A stretch of 64,000 nt of DNA from Aurantiochytrium sp. KH105 (taxonomy: Eukaryota; Sar; Bigyra; Thraustochytrida; Thraustochytriidae), in the NCBI GenBank assembly GCA_003116975.1, contig BGKB01000060.1, positions 84,226 through 148,225 of the forward strand, given 5' to 3'. A program made the position numbers and the translations under genes. Of this stretch, positions 19,301 through 29,785 are shown in pieces. A model generated the notes under the pieces. That model was not told where the DNA came from. It did not search any database and saw nothing but the letters and a program-made list of their open reading frames with translations. The stretch's first letter is position 1; every line of letters begins with the position of its first letter.

Positions 19301-21391
19301 CTTGTGCGACACAGAGTTGAGAAGGTAAGCGGCGTCATTGTTAACGTATGAAATTTCCCCAAAGCTGGCGTGCTCGTCTGAAGAATAGTCGTTGATCTCA
19401 AAGATGAGGACCGGATCGAGACGCTCCCCCAACGTGTCTCGTTTGCCGGGTCGGCCTGCGCCTTTCATGCGCTCTTCCTCGAGCGCATCCGCCCTGTATG
19501 TAATTTTGCTCCCGTTGGCCTTGTCGTTGAGGATATCAGTCAGAAAGGATCCGTATGCATTGAGATGGCGCGACGAGCGAGGCTGGAGCTTGATGAGGTT
19601 CATGTAGGCACTTTGCGCCTTGGTAAAGCTCTCGAAAACCTGTTTGCTAAGCTGCTGGATCCGGCGCATGTCCTGAGACCTGCTTTGAAATTCCTTCCAA
19701 AATTCAAGCAGCTGGACGCACGATACTCGGTCATAGAGTCGGGCCTCGCGTTCGCACTTTTCGCTCGCCACAAAGGAAACGACGTCGCGACCCGTCGACA
19801 CGCTCTCCCGGAGTCGAGCGGAGAGCTTGAAGAGTCTAAAATTCAAATCTAGGTACGGCTTGCGCTTTCGCGCTTTGAGAAGGGGATCTCGGGAGAGAAT
19901 GGTACCGCGCTCATTCGGGAAAAAGCACAGATAAAAGTGAATCTGGAACATGCAAATCATGGACGAGCCAGCATACTGTGCAATTGCGCTATCGTATACG
20001 TGTCGCACGTGCCGCAAGACGCGGCGCTCCTCGCGATCATTGGCTGACAATTTGCTCTGCAGTTGAGCTTGCGAGCTTTTCGTGATGGCCCCCGACCACA
20101 AGTGTTGCAGAGAGTTCTCTTCAAACATGGTGGCATTGTCCGTGACGTCAAGTTCGTTGATGATCATGGAGTCGTTGTGTCTGGAGTTGCCCTCCGAGCC
20201 ATCTTGAAGGGCCGGGTGGTTCTCCTGTAGGTAGATGCGCATCTTTAGCTCGAGCTCGTACGGGTTACGGACCCGAAAGGTATCGAGTTGATGCAACCGT
20301 TCGATACGTGCATGCATGAGAAAGTAGGTGAGCGGAATCACCAGCGGGCCCCCAAGCACGATGAGGACAGCAGCGTCAAAGTCTGCCACGGTCTTTTCGT
20401 TGTTCAGAATAAGGCTTTTGAGCGAACGGACCAGCATTCCGATGTTGAACCACAAAAGGATCATGTTTGCGACGGCGTGCCAAGCGTTGATCTTGTGACG
20501 GTAATAGGGCTGGTACATGATGTATAAGAAGGCGAGTACGAAACTTGAGGCAAAAAAAGCGAGCATGCGGCAGATTTCCAATGTTTCGTCCCCCCAAAGG
20601 TCGAAGACGTCCCACAAGGTCTTGCACACGGCACAAACGAGCATAACGACTCTTTCAAGAAATGCCACACGCGTGTGGGCGCAGGCTGTTGCAGACTCCG
20701 ACGTGAGGATTGGGTCGTAGGTGGTTCCTACAAAGACGAGGACGAAGGCAGTGAAAAAGAGATAGAGAACGCCACCGAGTGCTCGGACCCCGGAAGTGGC
20801 GCTGGCCTCAACTGACGTGGGTACGATCAGGAGATAGAAGAACACTTCCTGCAGAGGCATCCATGCTACACCTCCTAGAAAGCTTGCTGTACGGCGAAGT
20901 ATTTTCACCGACCACGTACTTGCATTGTTTGCGCCGGATAATTTCCTGTATCCTACAAAGACAGCAACCACGAAGGCACAGAACACTAGGCCCAAGGAGA
21001 TGAACATGAAGATGCGGTACGTCATCAACTGGACGGCGAGATTACGCAGGTTCGAGTAATAGACGATACCAGAGAGGAACTTTCGAATCTTGTCTTCCTC
21101 GGCAATGTCTCCGTACGCAAGTGGGGCCAGCACGTAGGATATGGACTGTAAGCACATAATAGCAATACCGAGTTTCGTCGAGAACGATGATGTACCAATG
21201 TCCTCGGACAGCAGGAGAAGCGTTCCAGTCGTGACTTGCTTCGCCTTGCTATAAACCTTTTCCGCAAAGTCAGCCCATGAGTCTTCAGAAGTTTCGCTTG
21301 TGTCTTTTCCGACGAACCGCCCGGCATCGAATGCGTTGTACGAGTCGTCATCACCCTGGAGCATCAGCTCCGAGGCAACTTCTTCGTCCAT
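16385..21391 (-). CDS. TmcB-like multi-pass membrane protein with PAS-like domain (paralogue A)
   Basis: The protein has 1668 residues and no intron. Residues about 60-360 hold some eight TM helices, including LFCAFVVAVFVGY and a YIMYQPYYRHKINAW loop. Then comes VRNPYELELKMRIYL and a helical region. A PAS-like domain sits at about 655-765 (FGEISYVNNDAAYLLNSVSH, DFLVPPFSTHM). TM segments follow near 1025, 1217-1245, 1400 and 1605, and the chain ends in RTRRLLLMVPEELFGRLP. This layout matches the tiny macrocysts (TmcB) family of Dictyostelium, ciliates and other protists, thought to be membrane-bound sensors. The large segments between the late TM helices are probably exoplasmic sensory loops. 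The gene is the divergent twin of the gene at 23954. The ligand and output are unknown. Confidence 0.7.
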   Translation of the reverse strand: MDEEVASELMLQGDDDSYNAFDAGRFVGKDTSETSEDSWADFAEKVYSKAKQVTTGTLLLLSEDIGTSSFSTKLGIAIMCLQSISYVLAPLAYGDIAEEDKIRKFLSGIVYYSNLRNLAVQLMTYRIFMFISLGLVFCAFVVAVFVGYRKLSGANNASTWSVKILRRTASFLGGVAWMPLQEVFFYLLIVPTSVEASATSGVRALGGVLYLFFTAFVLVFVGTTYDPILTSESATACAHTRVAFLERVVMLVCAVCKTLWDVFDLWGDETLEICRMLAFFASSFVLAFLYIMYQPYYRHKINAWHAVANMILLWFNIGMLVRSLKSLILNNEKTVADFDAAVLIVLGGPLVIPLTYFLMHARIERLHQLDTFRVRNPYELELKMRIYLQENHPALQDGSEGNSRHNDSMIINELDVTDNATMFEENSLQHLWSGAITKSSQAQLQSKLSANDREERRVLRHVRHVYDSAIAQYAGSSMICMFQIHFYLCFFPNERGTILSRDPLLKARKRKPYLDLNFRLFKLSARLRESVSTGRDVVSFVASEKCEREARLYDRVSCVQLLEFWKEFQSRSQDMRRIQQLSKQVFESFTKAQSAYMNLIKLQPRSSRHLNAYGSFLTDILNDKANGSKITYRADALEEERMKGAGRPGKRDTLGERLDPVLIFEINDYSSDEHASFGEISYVNNDAAYLLNSVSHKLTGRNVRDFLVPPFSTHMQTIVSSFFKEGWSPFFGRAVRTFLVSSQQHLLETSMRLAPYTSNGVDFTIFVSLSPLENISEPPAQEERWFGYFLASASHDPGRVLGANLACSQLLQRFTHLRDYEAHLRGTSLTADDIVEDYNELRNDLVAAGDTWTEIDLVSLKEQWENRIVSITCQVRTYDFEGMKLDRISIAVTIERPARRSNATTSQSESGFGPSSPGSLTSPGSPFGGHIGSRTSDELGNMGSSGNQFRFTSKSRFPSRALSSYARSSVSEIGNSKAMLGNRYGSGKSASSTGTEEGAATAYLRKMLHEEMTRQHMSPMLQKLSTKYLATVTFVLLFSVIYFVIQENSFQLYADEISFLNRAGFRRFTSVSLAYCVHGLYLINQGVQLPAGITEDTLRAELSLQATTLKTIERESLSYRSKGDSVSEAYTSAHTELLELQLGETEESIQSLFEATSLLVSVANQLAQQDLSAFTLDNPDVYLLLNQVNGPTSYLQDLNRTTFEYMTIAESRISKMVPIFLVAVTLALVLQVSLLLAFIAPLILMIERNKIEVLQVLRSIPPYSVGTITSKCKSRLQDFHDVSHEALAAQFGKQSQKEGKASRRKKMKSSSGTSNRGQGEVNVSFRGKLLGFLCCRPCRRRWGRWRAKRGAVVPVPVSHQTQDRGSNGSMKTRNTSLRASAKASMPWGTLARLSLPGNMALIFYALNFEVGFFANMEYFMHVPISVNLGGLRRATLRLVKHTLLMFFAGTQFQKDPYFSLSNSNVTSVMQMFQDVNDGLFNGRGNSAGLLHYAATEPDQVELILENGCHRWRQLENKPTVEDCDAFMHGVMRGGLSAASFQFLEGLKTLVDVYNGTSKIEAFADADVSELLELEEDYLQNQFTTSVIIYVEGVTSSLLSGKAKRNAILAIFIILTSVLYVFVVRDVLRTLDQTLRRTRRLLLMVPEELFGRLPILKDFVQREFKKNRI

Positions 21392-21765
21392 CTCGGGCGC
21401 GGCGTCTCCGTTTAGAGACCGTTCTCGCCCGGTCTAGGAGACAGCGCTCGAGCTGCGTGTTTGGCAACAACGGCGACTTTGAAGCAAGACAGCTCGACCT
21501 CGACTGACCGCTGAGCGTGTGATGCTTGGATGTATAAGAGTGTTTTGGGAGGCGGCCGCGCGTGGCGACGGCGTCAGAGCATACAACTCGGCCGCAGAGT
21601 CTCTGCAAAGTAGACGAGACTGCAGACCTATTTTGCTTTCTTTTTTCAGCCTGTCCAGCCACCTTGAAAGGGACACGCTCAGACTGCAGCGAAACTACCA
21701 GCCAGGGTTTGGAAGTAAGGCGCCGGCAAGTTCGCTTTCCACTGACTGGCAGCCAGCCACTCAGT

Positions 21766-21826
21766 CAAGCAAGCAAGCAAGCTAGCAAGCAAGCAAGCAA
21801 GCAAGCCAGCTAGCTAGCAAGCAAGG
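21766..21826. repeat. CAAG tetranucleotide array
   Basis: About fourteen imperfect copies of aagc are interspersed with agct variants, about 375 bp upstream of the start of the minus-strand Tmc-like gene. Confidence 0.85.
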
Positions 21827-22162
21827 TCTCTTTCTGGAACCCAGCCCAGTCAAGACTGAAAGTGAGCCGTTACGTATGGTACTGACCGTGACCGCCTCGG
21901 AGCTTTACAGAAGCTAAGAAGTTGTACCAGCCATGCCATGCCTAGGCATGCCGTATACCGTGCAATGCCACGCAAGAGTCAGACGCTTGGGGCTCGGTCG
22001 GGCTCGGATCGAGACTGGCCGGTGATGTGGTATCGGGGTGGGTGACCTCGACGTCTCGCTCTCAGTCCCGCCGTCGATAATCGGCCTGTCGACCGCCCTC
22101 AACTTGCGCCGGAGCGACCTCGACTGCGCGCTTGCGCTTGGCGACGTTCCCATCCTCGGGAC

Positions 22163-22240
22163 ACGAGACAGGACAGGACAGGACAGGACAGGACAGGGCA
22201 GAGCAGGGCAGGGCAGGGCAGGGAGAGGCCAGGACAGGCC
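22163..22240. repeat. GACAG/GGCAG pentanucleotide array
   Basis: About seven perfect copies of the pentamer acagg drift into gcagg copies before degenerating. Confidence 0.9.
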
Positions 22241-22726
22241 TGAGAGCCCGGGACAGACCTTGCTTGACGAAGACGGGACGTTGCAGTCGTCGACGGGAAG
22301 CCCTGAGTCGCCCGGCAGGCTCGACGTGTCGCGACGCTTAGCATGATCAGTAACACAAACGCCACCAGCATCGGAGCATAGCAGAGTGACGAAGAGCCTG
22401 GCGGAAACTCTGTGCTTCGAGCAGCAGCTGCAAATGCTGCAGTTGCCATGGTTGCTGTAGCTTGCGCCCCCCACCTGCTCCTGGCGCTCGAGGCACGAGG
22501 TGGGTAGGATGGAGGAAGAGCACGTCCAAGTGCCAGTGCGGTAGTCGCGACGCAGTGCAGTTGAAAACGATTCAGCATACATTGTCAAGGTCAAGTTGCG
22601 AGCAAAGAACTCGAACTCGGAGCGAGCAAGCCCAACGGTCATTTATCTCGGAAACTGCCGAGGAAGCACAACGTGCGCAGCTCAGCACAGCGTCGTCATA
22701 TCGCGAGCGGCTGTAGCGGCTGCTTG

Positions 22727-22760
22727 CCACGCCACGTCACGCCACGCCACGCCACGCCAG
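22727..22760. repeat. GCCAC pentanucleotide array
   Basis: Seven near-perfect copies of the pentamer gccac. Confidence 0.85.
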
Positions 22761-23953
22761 ACCTTTCCTAGCCTTCCAATCTCGACGATGTCCGGGGGTT
22801 TGCGGTCGGCCAGGCTGACGCGGCATAGAGGGCAAGTCACCAGGCTGACGGTTTGGGGCGTGTTGCCGTTGGATCAACCAGCAACTAGAACAATCTAACT
22901 TATCGTTCTGGGCCGTGGATGGTGTTTTACTATTTTCTACTATTACGACATTTACTGCTAGGCCTGCCAAGGCCTCGCTGGCTGACCTGGCCAGCTCCGA
23001 GTGCTGGCCGAGCGAGGACGCTAAAGCCGTGCTGCGTACGTGCTCATGTGTAAAAGTAGCGGCTGCGGGCGGCTCCGGGCGGCTCCGGGCGGCTCTAACG
23101 CGACAAGTGAGTGAGAGATTTGATTGCAAACGTTGGATGCAGAGGCCCGAGGAGTTTCTCACATCGGAAGCAAGGACCGGCCGATTTTGAGGGAGGAAGA
23201 TGCAAGTGAAGAAGTCAAGACCCCGTCGTCGACTGTTCGTCCTTGGCTTGCCTGTAGCGATTTGGAAGACCGGGGTGACAAAAGCCCGGCTCTTACTGTA
23301 AAATAGGGCGCCAGAGAAGGAGAAGAAGGTTGAATCGCTTGACTGTGAGTCCGATGAAGGGCGCAGCTGCAGCACACGTAACGGAGATGCCAGAGTTCGT
23401 ACGGGCGAATTCTACACGCCCGATAGGTAGTAGTAGGTAGGCCATTTTTTCAACAAAAAACACTTAACCCATGCTGTCAGTTGAAACCATCCACCCTCCC
23501 ACCCACCCCCCTCTTCTGGGGAAGTTCGAGCTGCAAGACTGCTAGCAGCAGCAGGCTTCTTATCCCGCTGTTTCATTTACAAATTTTGAAAGATCAGGAC
23601 TCCGGTCATTGCAGCGTACGAGGGTTCTTACTCGTGGCGGCAGCGTCAGGAAAGAGACGAGAAACGGTCACTATACTCCTTCGACGTCTACTAGCGGCTG
23701 CGACCCAGCGCGAAGCAGGCAGAGGACACCTTGGAGGAAACGCATTTCTATGCTTCCCCGCCGGCGGCGTGGACATAAGCAGGTGCCGGCGCAGGTCTCT
23801 CCCCTGCTGGAATACCGGACTGGGCTATTGTCACTTGGCCTGGAAAAGTAGTCCCCGGGCAGAACTCGCTGTCTCTGCGCGAGGACGTGCGCTCAGACTT
23901 GACGGCGAGCGTTCTGTGAGAATCCTCGCGACGCGAGCGTCGAGGCGCAAGAG

Positions 23954-26900
23954 ATGACGTCCAAGGACGATGGCGAGGTCACAGAGAGCGGCTCCACCGG
24001 TAACCTTGGAGAAAACCATCTGCAGGTCCATTCCGGGGAGACGCTGCACAAGGTGGGCAAGCAAGAGAGTGTATTCGACTGGATTGAAAAGTCGTACATT
24101 AAAGCGAAGGATGCCGCCGCAGGCGTCCTGCTCTTGCTCTCACGCGAATGCGGCAAGTCACATTCCAGTGCGCATCTCGGCATCATCATCGAAAGCATTC
24201 AGTTGTTTACCTTTGCGCTCTCGCCCATGCTCGATGCGGACGATGAAGCATCGACAACGAGTCAAGTCGGGACGGCGCCAACGAATGGCAGTATTATCGA
24301 GAACATGGTCTTCTTTTCCGACGTGAGTAATCTGCTCATGTACTTCATTGGGTACGAGCTTTGCCTCTTCCTGACCGTCTCAGCGGTCATTGTCTTCCTT
24401 CTCAACGCCCTCTATGTCGCTTATGGCTGGTCAAATACCTTTAACGTCCTCTGGCCGATCAAGGTCTTACGACTTCAGGCCAATGTGCTCATTGGGCTGG
24501 CGTTCATTCCAACCATCCAGCTCATGGCGCTTATGTTTAGCTGCTCAAGTTTTGATCTCAACTGCACAGCATGGCAGCCACTCGTACTTACCTTGTCCAT
24601 CTTTTATATTCTTCTCGCCATCGCGATTGGCTCGACGTACTTTGACCCAATCGTGACCTCGGAGTCGCCGCAGGCATCGGCGCACACGCGCATCACAGTG
24701 TTTAACATTCTCGCCAAGATCGTGCTCTCCGCCGTGCATGCTGTGTGGGACAGCAATGCAACTCTCCGAAGCTCGTTTGCGGCCGAATTAAGTCGGCACC
24801 TGCTCCTCATCGGATTTTCCTCGGCCCTCAGCTACCTCTACGTCTGGTATCAGCCCTATTACCACTACAAGATGAATGTCCTCTCCGGGGTCACCTCGAG
24901 CATTCTTTTGTGGTTTGCGGTTTCCATGTTCGTGCGCTGGATCAAAATCATGCTCGGGGACCCTAACGCTGTGGGTGCGTTGGAAAACTCTGCAACGAGC
25001 ATTGATAGCACGCGGGCCGCTCGTGATGTATCAGTGGCGCTCGTCACCGGGGCTTTTCTGGTGGTTCCCTTGACGATCTTCATGATCGAATACCGAAAGC
25101 GAGCGCTGGCCAAAAAGCCTGTATACAGACTGAAAAACGCCTATGAGTTCGAGCTCAAAATTCGAAACTATCTGCGAGACCATCACCCAATCTTCGCGCA
25201 AACGCATCACAAGGCGTCCTCGATCAAACCCTTGCTCAAGGACAGTGATGCGATGAACCACCCGATTGATGAAGACAGTAGCGACGATGAAAGCGATGAC
25301 GAGGATCAACAGCCGCTGTTTGCACGAGAAAGCAACGTTTCCAACGTCAAAGATGACAAGAACGCGGGGCATCGGCGCCGCAAGCAAGATAGGGTCCTCA
25401 CCAAAGTGCAAAAGCTTTTCGAGAGTGCCATCTCGCAGTTTCCTGGATCGGCGCAGCTTCCGATGTTCATGATCTACTTTTTTAAGACCTTTTACGAAAA
25501 GGAGCAGGGCATCGTGCTGAGTCGCAAGGCCATCTTGATTGCGGCGCGGCGCAAACCGTGGTTCGACCTCGAGTTTGGCCTGTTCAAGCTGCAATCGGAG
25601 ATTAAGCACAACGTCTCCACGGGTAAGGAGGTTGTGTCCTTTGTTGCGAGTGAAAAGTACGAACGCGAAGCCAAGAACTACGACCGCCAATCATGCTGGC
25701 ACCTGCTCGAATTCTGGAGCGAGCTTTCCGCGAGCCATCCGGACATGACGCGCGTTCAGTCGCTCGCCAAGGCCGTTGCAGAATATTCTGCAAAGGCGCA
25801 AAGCGCATATCTACGTCTCACGCGACTTCAGCCCAAACAAGCGCGGGTCCTCAAGCTGTACAGTGGCTTTCTCAATGATGTCGTCAATGACCGGACCGCA
25901 GGACAGCATGCCATGTCGAGGGCTATCTCATACGAAGAAGACAAGACTTCGGGAAACGCCAACAATGGGGGGCCGCCTGCCGCAGCGGGATCGACCGAGA
26001 ACCCATTGTCAACCCAGCTGCACAAGTTTGACCCTGTCATGGTCTTCGAAATTAGCGAGACCACGCAACACGGAACTGGCTTTGGAGAAATCTCGTATGT
26101 CAATTCTGACGCGGCATATGTTCTGCAAAACGCAAGTCAGAAGCTGGTTGGTCGCAGCGTGATGGAATATCTTGTGCCGCCTTTTTCTACGCACTTGAAA
26201 GGCATCGTCGCGGCCTTCTTTCTCGAAGGGCGGAGTCCGCTATTTGGAAGGAAAATTGAGACGTTTTGCGTCTCGTCACGTAAAGACTGCTTTCAAGTAA
26301 CGATGCAGCTTTCGCCTTACACAACTGACGGCATCAACTTCACCATGTTTCTTTCCTTTGTGCCGAACGAAAGAGCGCTTCGGGAAGCGCAATTTGGTTT
26401 CGGCGAAGACGTTGCAAACCAGGGCTTCTTCCTCTTTTCAGACCAATATGAGCGAGGACATGTCATCGCTGCCTCTGACGCTGGCTCATTCCTCCTTGAA
26501 AAGTTCACGACCCTCCTCGATACACACGCCATGCTCGCGGGCTCTACGATCGAGCTCAAGGATATTATTGAGGACTCGGAGAACATGATGGAGCGCGCTC
26601 TTGCGACAGGCGACTTTGTGGACGTGTCGCTGTGCAGTCTTCGTCTCGACTATGAAAACGAGCTGCATTCGACGGAACTCAAGGTGCAGGAGTTCAACTA
26701 TGAGGGATTTCGCATCCAAAAGGCAACAATCCGGGTCCTGACAAAGGAGGCCGCGGCCATGCGAATGCAGCGCCGAGGAAGCGCAGCGTCCCCTAATGAC
26801 CTGGAGAGTTTTCCTTCCAATGCTACCTCGGATGACTTTTCGGACGTATCCAAGAATGAGAGCGACGACAAATTTGCCTTCTTGAGCCCAACCATTGGCA

Positions 26901-29419
26901 TTTCCAACGCTGCACCGGCACTCGTCAAGTCACCTGGATCGCGGTCTGGCAGCTCCGTTGGTTCCGGCAAGTCTGGTGGCTCGCAGTCGACTGTCGCGGG
27001 AATGTACTTGAGGCGGCTTCTGCAGTCCGAGGGAACAGGCAAAAAGATGTCGCCGCAGCTGCAACGTCTCAGTCTAGTCTACGTCATTTGTCTGCTGGTT
27101 GTCGTGGCATGCTCACTCGTTTATTACGTGATCCAAGAGCGAAATCTTGACCGGTACGCGTCTGAAGTCGCTTTTTTGAATAGGGCCGGATTCCGCCGTT
27201 TTAATGCAGTCTCGCTGGCATATTGTACGCACTGCCTCGTGCTCTTGAATTTGGGTGTCACTCTTCCCAGTGCTCTTTCCGAAGAATCTCTTCGCGCGGA
27301 GCTAGAAACAAATATGGCAAGCTTGCGCGATATTGAAAAGGTCGCCTTTAGCATGCGCACGTACTCTGCTGAAATCGAGGACGTGTACAGCATTGGAAAT
27401 ACCGCCCTAAGCGTGCTCAATGGAGAGAACGCGCGCTGGGAGTACACGAGTCTATATGACGCAACAAGCCTTGTCACAGGTGCTGCGACAAATCTGATTG
27501 ACTCGCCGCTCGAAATGTTCACGCTCGACAACCCCAACGTGCACATGGTCCTCACGCAAGTTTTGGGGTCTGTTTCGTACCTGCAGGATCTCAATAGAAC
27601 GACATTTATGTTTCAGAACCTGGCCGAGAGCGAGATCCACACACTCGTTCCAATTTTTTGGACATCGGTGGGTATTGCAAGCTTCATGCAGACCTTGCTT
27701 CTCGCGTACTTTATCTGGCCCCTGGTCAAACTCGTGGAGAGAAACAAGCTCGAGGTTCTCGAGGTTCTTCGTTCTATTCCACCCAAGTCCATCGCAACCA
27801 TTTCGCTGCGCTCCCGCAATCGCCTGCTCGAGGTCCATGAGGTGGCGAACGAGGTGCTCGAAAGCCAACTCAACAACTCGACCTGGGACACGCAGCGAAA
27901 AATTACGGGGTTGCTCGACAAGTCAGACGGATCAGGAAGCGGAAAGAAACGTAAGCGCTCGGAAAAGTCCAAGGACTCCCCTAGAAAGATGGTCGAGAAG
28001 CGTCTCGCGGACTCTGTCATACGGGCCAGTGCTACAGAACCGGGGAACGCCAACACGCTTCTAACAGGTGAGGACAAGCCTCGAAACCAACTCGCGCGAA
28101 AGGATAGTGGAAGCAGCGAGGAAGCAAATAGCAGCGCCAGTAGCGACAATGACGAAGCCAAAAGCAGCAGCAGTGACCAAATCATGAACATGGCGACCGA
28201 GGCGAGGTCGCCACCCAGCCCGATTGGAGAGGAAGAGGTTGAGACCGAGAAATCGACGTCGAAAGGTTTGAGCGGAGGGCTTGTTGCATGGTTTCGAGGC
28301 GATCATGAAGACGACTCCGATAACGAAGATGAATTCAGGTACAACAGAGGAATCGGAAGTAGAATCCTTTCGGTGCTTGGGACTCCCTTCTACAAGTGCG
28401 GATCCGGCATGAGGCAATTCAAGCGTTGGATGCGACAACTTTGCGCTCCAAAAGTCAAGACCACGCCAACAGCTCCCGTTGTAGCTCCTTTAGACCGTCA
28501 AGACACGGATTCAAAGCTCGAAGCGCGACTTCGCAAAACGCAGACAGACTTTTCCGTACAATTGCGCGTCTTGGCAAAGATGGCCGTCCCTGCACTTGCC
28601 GCTTTTCTTTTTTACGTGCTGAATTATACGCTTGGGTTCTACCTGAACATCAACTACCTTTTGCGCGTGCCGACATCGGTGAACTTTTCCGGGCTGAGAC
28701 GGGCCACCCTTCGTCTCATCAAACACGTACTCTTTCTCTATCTTGCAGGGACCTCGATGGAGGCCGGTGACCCGTATTCTGCATCGCAGGGCAACGTCTC
28801 GCACACAGTTGGCCTGTTTGAACACGTCAACAACGTTCTCTTTCATGGCCGGCAGAATGATGAGGGCCTTTTGCGCGTGAGCAGCGACCAAGAGCAAATT
28901 ACTCTTTTGCTGGAGAACGGCTGCTACAACTGGCCTGGGAGCGATTTAACCGTTTGCGAGACATTCGAAGACGGAATCATGAATGGTGGACTCATGACGG
29001 CCACAAGACAATTTCTAAAGAACTTTGTCACCGAGCTTCACGCAGCGCCGCCGCTGGACTCTTCGGAAACCTCCTTTGCCGGGTATTTGCTTGTACCAGA
29101 GGAGCTTGAGTCTCTTCTGGTACTTGAAGAGAGCTTCCTTCAGGTTCAGTACACGACTTCCGTAAAACTTTATGTAAAAGAGGTGACCGAACAGCTTGAC
29201 GCAGACCGTCTCACGCGCAACATTATTCTGGCTGCATACCTGACTACAATTCTGCTGGTGTATATTTTACTCGTGCGCGGGATCATCCGAAGTCTCGACA
29301 ATGAGTTAAAGCGGACGCGACGCCTTTTGCTTATGGTGCCCGAGGAGCTATACAATCGATTGCCAACGCTGCGCAAGTTTATTACACGCGAATTCAAGAT
29401 CGGCAAACGCAGAAACTAG
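23954..29419 (+). CDS. TmcB-like multi-pass membrane protein with PAS-like domain (paralogue B)
   Basis: The protein has 1821 residues and the same architecture as the minus-strand gene at 16385-21391. It shares the N-terminal block (SYIKAKDAAAGVLLLLSREC), the YVWYQPYYHYKMNVL loop, the SFVASEKYEREAKNYDRQSC element, a PAS-like domain at about 695-795 (FGEISYVNSDAAYVLQNASQ, YLVPPFSTHL), late TM helices and the terminal RTRRLLLMVPEELYNRLP. It differs by an acidic Ser/Glu/Asp insertion at about 1385-1462 and a second acidic loop near 435-460. Both copies are intact, so they are likely functional paralogues from an inverted duplication. TmcB-type proteins are predicted sensors or transducers. The start ATG at 23954 aligns with the paralogue N-terminus. 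Confidence 0.7.
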   Translation: MTSKDDGEVTESGSTGNLGENHLQVHSGETLHKVGKQESVFDWIEKSYIKAKDAAAGVLLLLSRECGKSHSSAHLGIIIESIQLFTFALSPMLDADDEASTTSQVGTAPTNGSIIENMVFFSDVSNLLMYFIGYELCLFLTVSAVIVFLLNALYVAYGWSNTFNVLWPIKVLRLQANVLIGLAFIPTIQLMALMFSCSSFDLNCTAWQPLVLTLSIFYILLAIAIGSTYFDPIVTSESPQASAHTRITVFNILAKIVLSAVHAVWDSNATLRSSFAAELSRHLLLIGFSSALSYLYVWYQPYYHYKMNVLSGVTSSILLWFAVSMFVRWIKIMLGDPNAVGALENSATSIDSTRAARDVSVALVTGAFLVVPLTIFMIEYRKRALAKKPVYRLKNAYEFELKIRNYLRDHHPIFAQTHHKASSIKPLLKDSDAMNHPIDEDSSDDESDDEDQQPLFARESNVSNVKDDKNAGHRRRKQDRVLTKVQKLFESAISQFPGSAQLPMFMIYFFKTFYEKEQGIVLSRKAILIAARRKPWFDLEFGLFKLQSEIKHNVSTGKEVVSFVASEKYEREAKNYDRQSCWHLLEFWSELSASHPDMTRVQSLAKAVAEYSAKAQSAYLRLTRLQPKQARVLKLYSGFLNDVVNDRTAGQHAMSRAISYEEDKTSGNANNGGPPAAAGSTENPLSTQLHKFDPVMVFEISETTQHGTGFGEISYVNSDAAYVLQNASQKLVGRSVMEYLVPPFSTHLKGIVAAFFLEGRSPLFGRKIETFCVSSRKDCFQVTMQLSPYTTDGINFTMFLSFVPNERALREAQFGFGEDVANQGFFLFSDQYERGHVIAASDAGSFLLEKFTTLLDTHAMLAGSTIELKDIIEDSENMMERALATGDFVDVSLCSLRLDYENELHSTELKVQEFNYEGFRIQKATIRVLTKEAAAMRMQRRGSAASPNDLESFPSNATSDDFSDVSKNESDDKFAFLSPTIGISNAAPALVKSPGSRSGSSVGSGKSGGSQSTVAGMYLRRLLQSEGTGKKMSPQLQRLSLVYVICLLVVVACSLVYYVIQERNLDRYASEVAFLNRAGFRRFNAVSLAYCTHCLVLLNLGVTLPSALSEESLRAELETNMASLRDIEKVAFSMRTYSAEIEDVYSIGNTALSVLNGENARWEYTSLYDATSLVTGAATNLIDSPLEMFTLDNPNVHMVLTQVLGSVSYLQDLNRTTFMFQNLAESEIHTLVPIFWTSVGIASFMQTLLLAYFIWPLVKLVERNKLEVLEVLRSIPPKSIATISLRSRNRLLEVHEVANEVLESQLNNSTWDTQRKITGLLDKSDGSGSGKKRKRSEKSKDSPRKMVEKRLADSVIRASATEPGNANTLLTGEDKPRNQLARKDSGSSEEANSSASSDNDEAKSSSSDQIMNMATEARSPPSPIGEEEVETEKSTSKGLSGGLVAWFRGDHEDDSDNEDEFRYNRGIGSRILSVLGTPFYKCGSGMRQFKRWMRQLCAPKVKTTPTAPVVAPLDRQDTDSKLEARLRKTQTDFSVQLRVLAKMAVPALAAFLFYVLNYTLGFYLNINYLLRVPTSVNFSGLRRATLRLIKHVLFLYLAGTSMEAGDPYSASQGNVSHTVGLFEHVNNVLFHGRQNDEGLLRVSSDQEQITLLLENGCYNWPGSDLTVCETFEDGIMNGGLMTATRQFLKNFVTELHAAPPLDSSETSFAGYLLVPEELESLLVLEESFLQVQYTTSVKLYVKEVTEQLDADRLTRNIILAAYLTTILLVYILLVRGIIRSLDNELKRTRRLLLMVPEELYNRLPTLRKFITREFKIGKRRN

Positions 29420-29785
29420 GCTTAATGCAGGATGAAGGCTTTGAGAGAGGGGGAGATTGAATGCCACGCCGTGAAGGCCATGAGCGAAGGGCAAGCTATG
29501 GGAAAAAAAAGAAAGATAGAAATCTGGAACAGCAAATAATCTTGAACCTTTCCAAGAAAAAAAAACTCTACCGAAGTAGTGCTCAAAGCTGACTGTAAAA
29601 AATCGGAAGCAACGATTCCTGACAGGTGGCAGATCGCACGGGCAGGAACACATACTTCGGTCAGCCAGCCAACAAGCATCCCAAGCAAAGCAAAACAAAA
29701 CATGGAAAGAAAGAGGCAAACGAAGGCGAAACATCATGTGTGCATTCTCCAATTTCATAAACCTAAGCTCCCTTTTTGCTCAAGA
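29420..29785. other. Convergent 3' spacer, Tmc-like B and HIS fusion gene
   Basis: This is A-rich non-coding sequence (gggaaaaaaaagaaag, aagaaaaaaaaact) between two convergent stops. It has no gene and no clear repeat. Confidence 0.5.

Larger units (their letters stand above)
21392..23953. promoter_or_regulatory. Divergent spacer between the two Tmc-like genes
   Basis: This 2.56-kb stretch separates the starts of two paralogues. It contains tetramer (CAAG), pentamer (GACAG, GCCAC) and GGCTC-type (CGGGCGGCTC) arrays plus TAGGCC motifs. The frames crossing it are mirror low-complexity translations of repeats. I see no gene. It presumably carries both promoters. Confidence 0.5.

Noticed and set aside
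22038-23375. Several frames of 100-240 codons in the Tmc spacer
   Set aside because: They translate GACAG and CACGC arrays, overlap on both strands and lack motifs.
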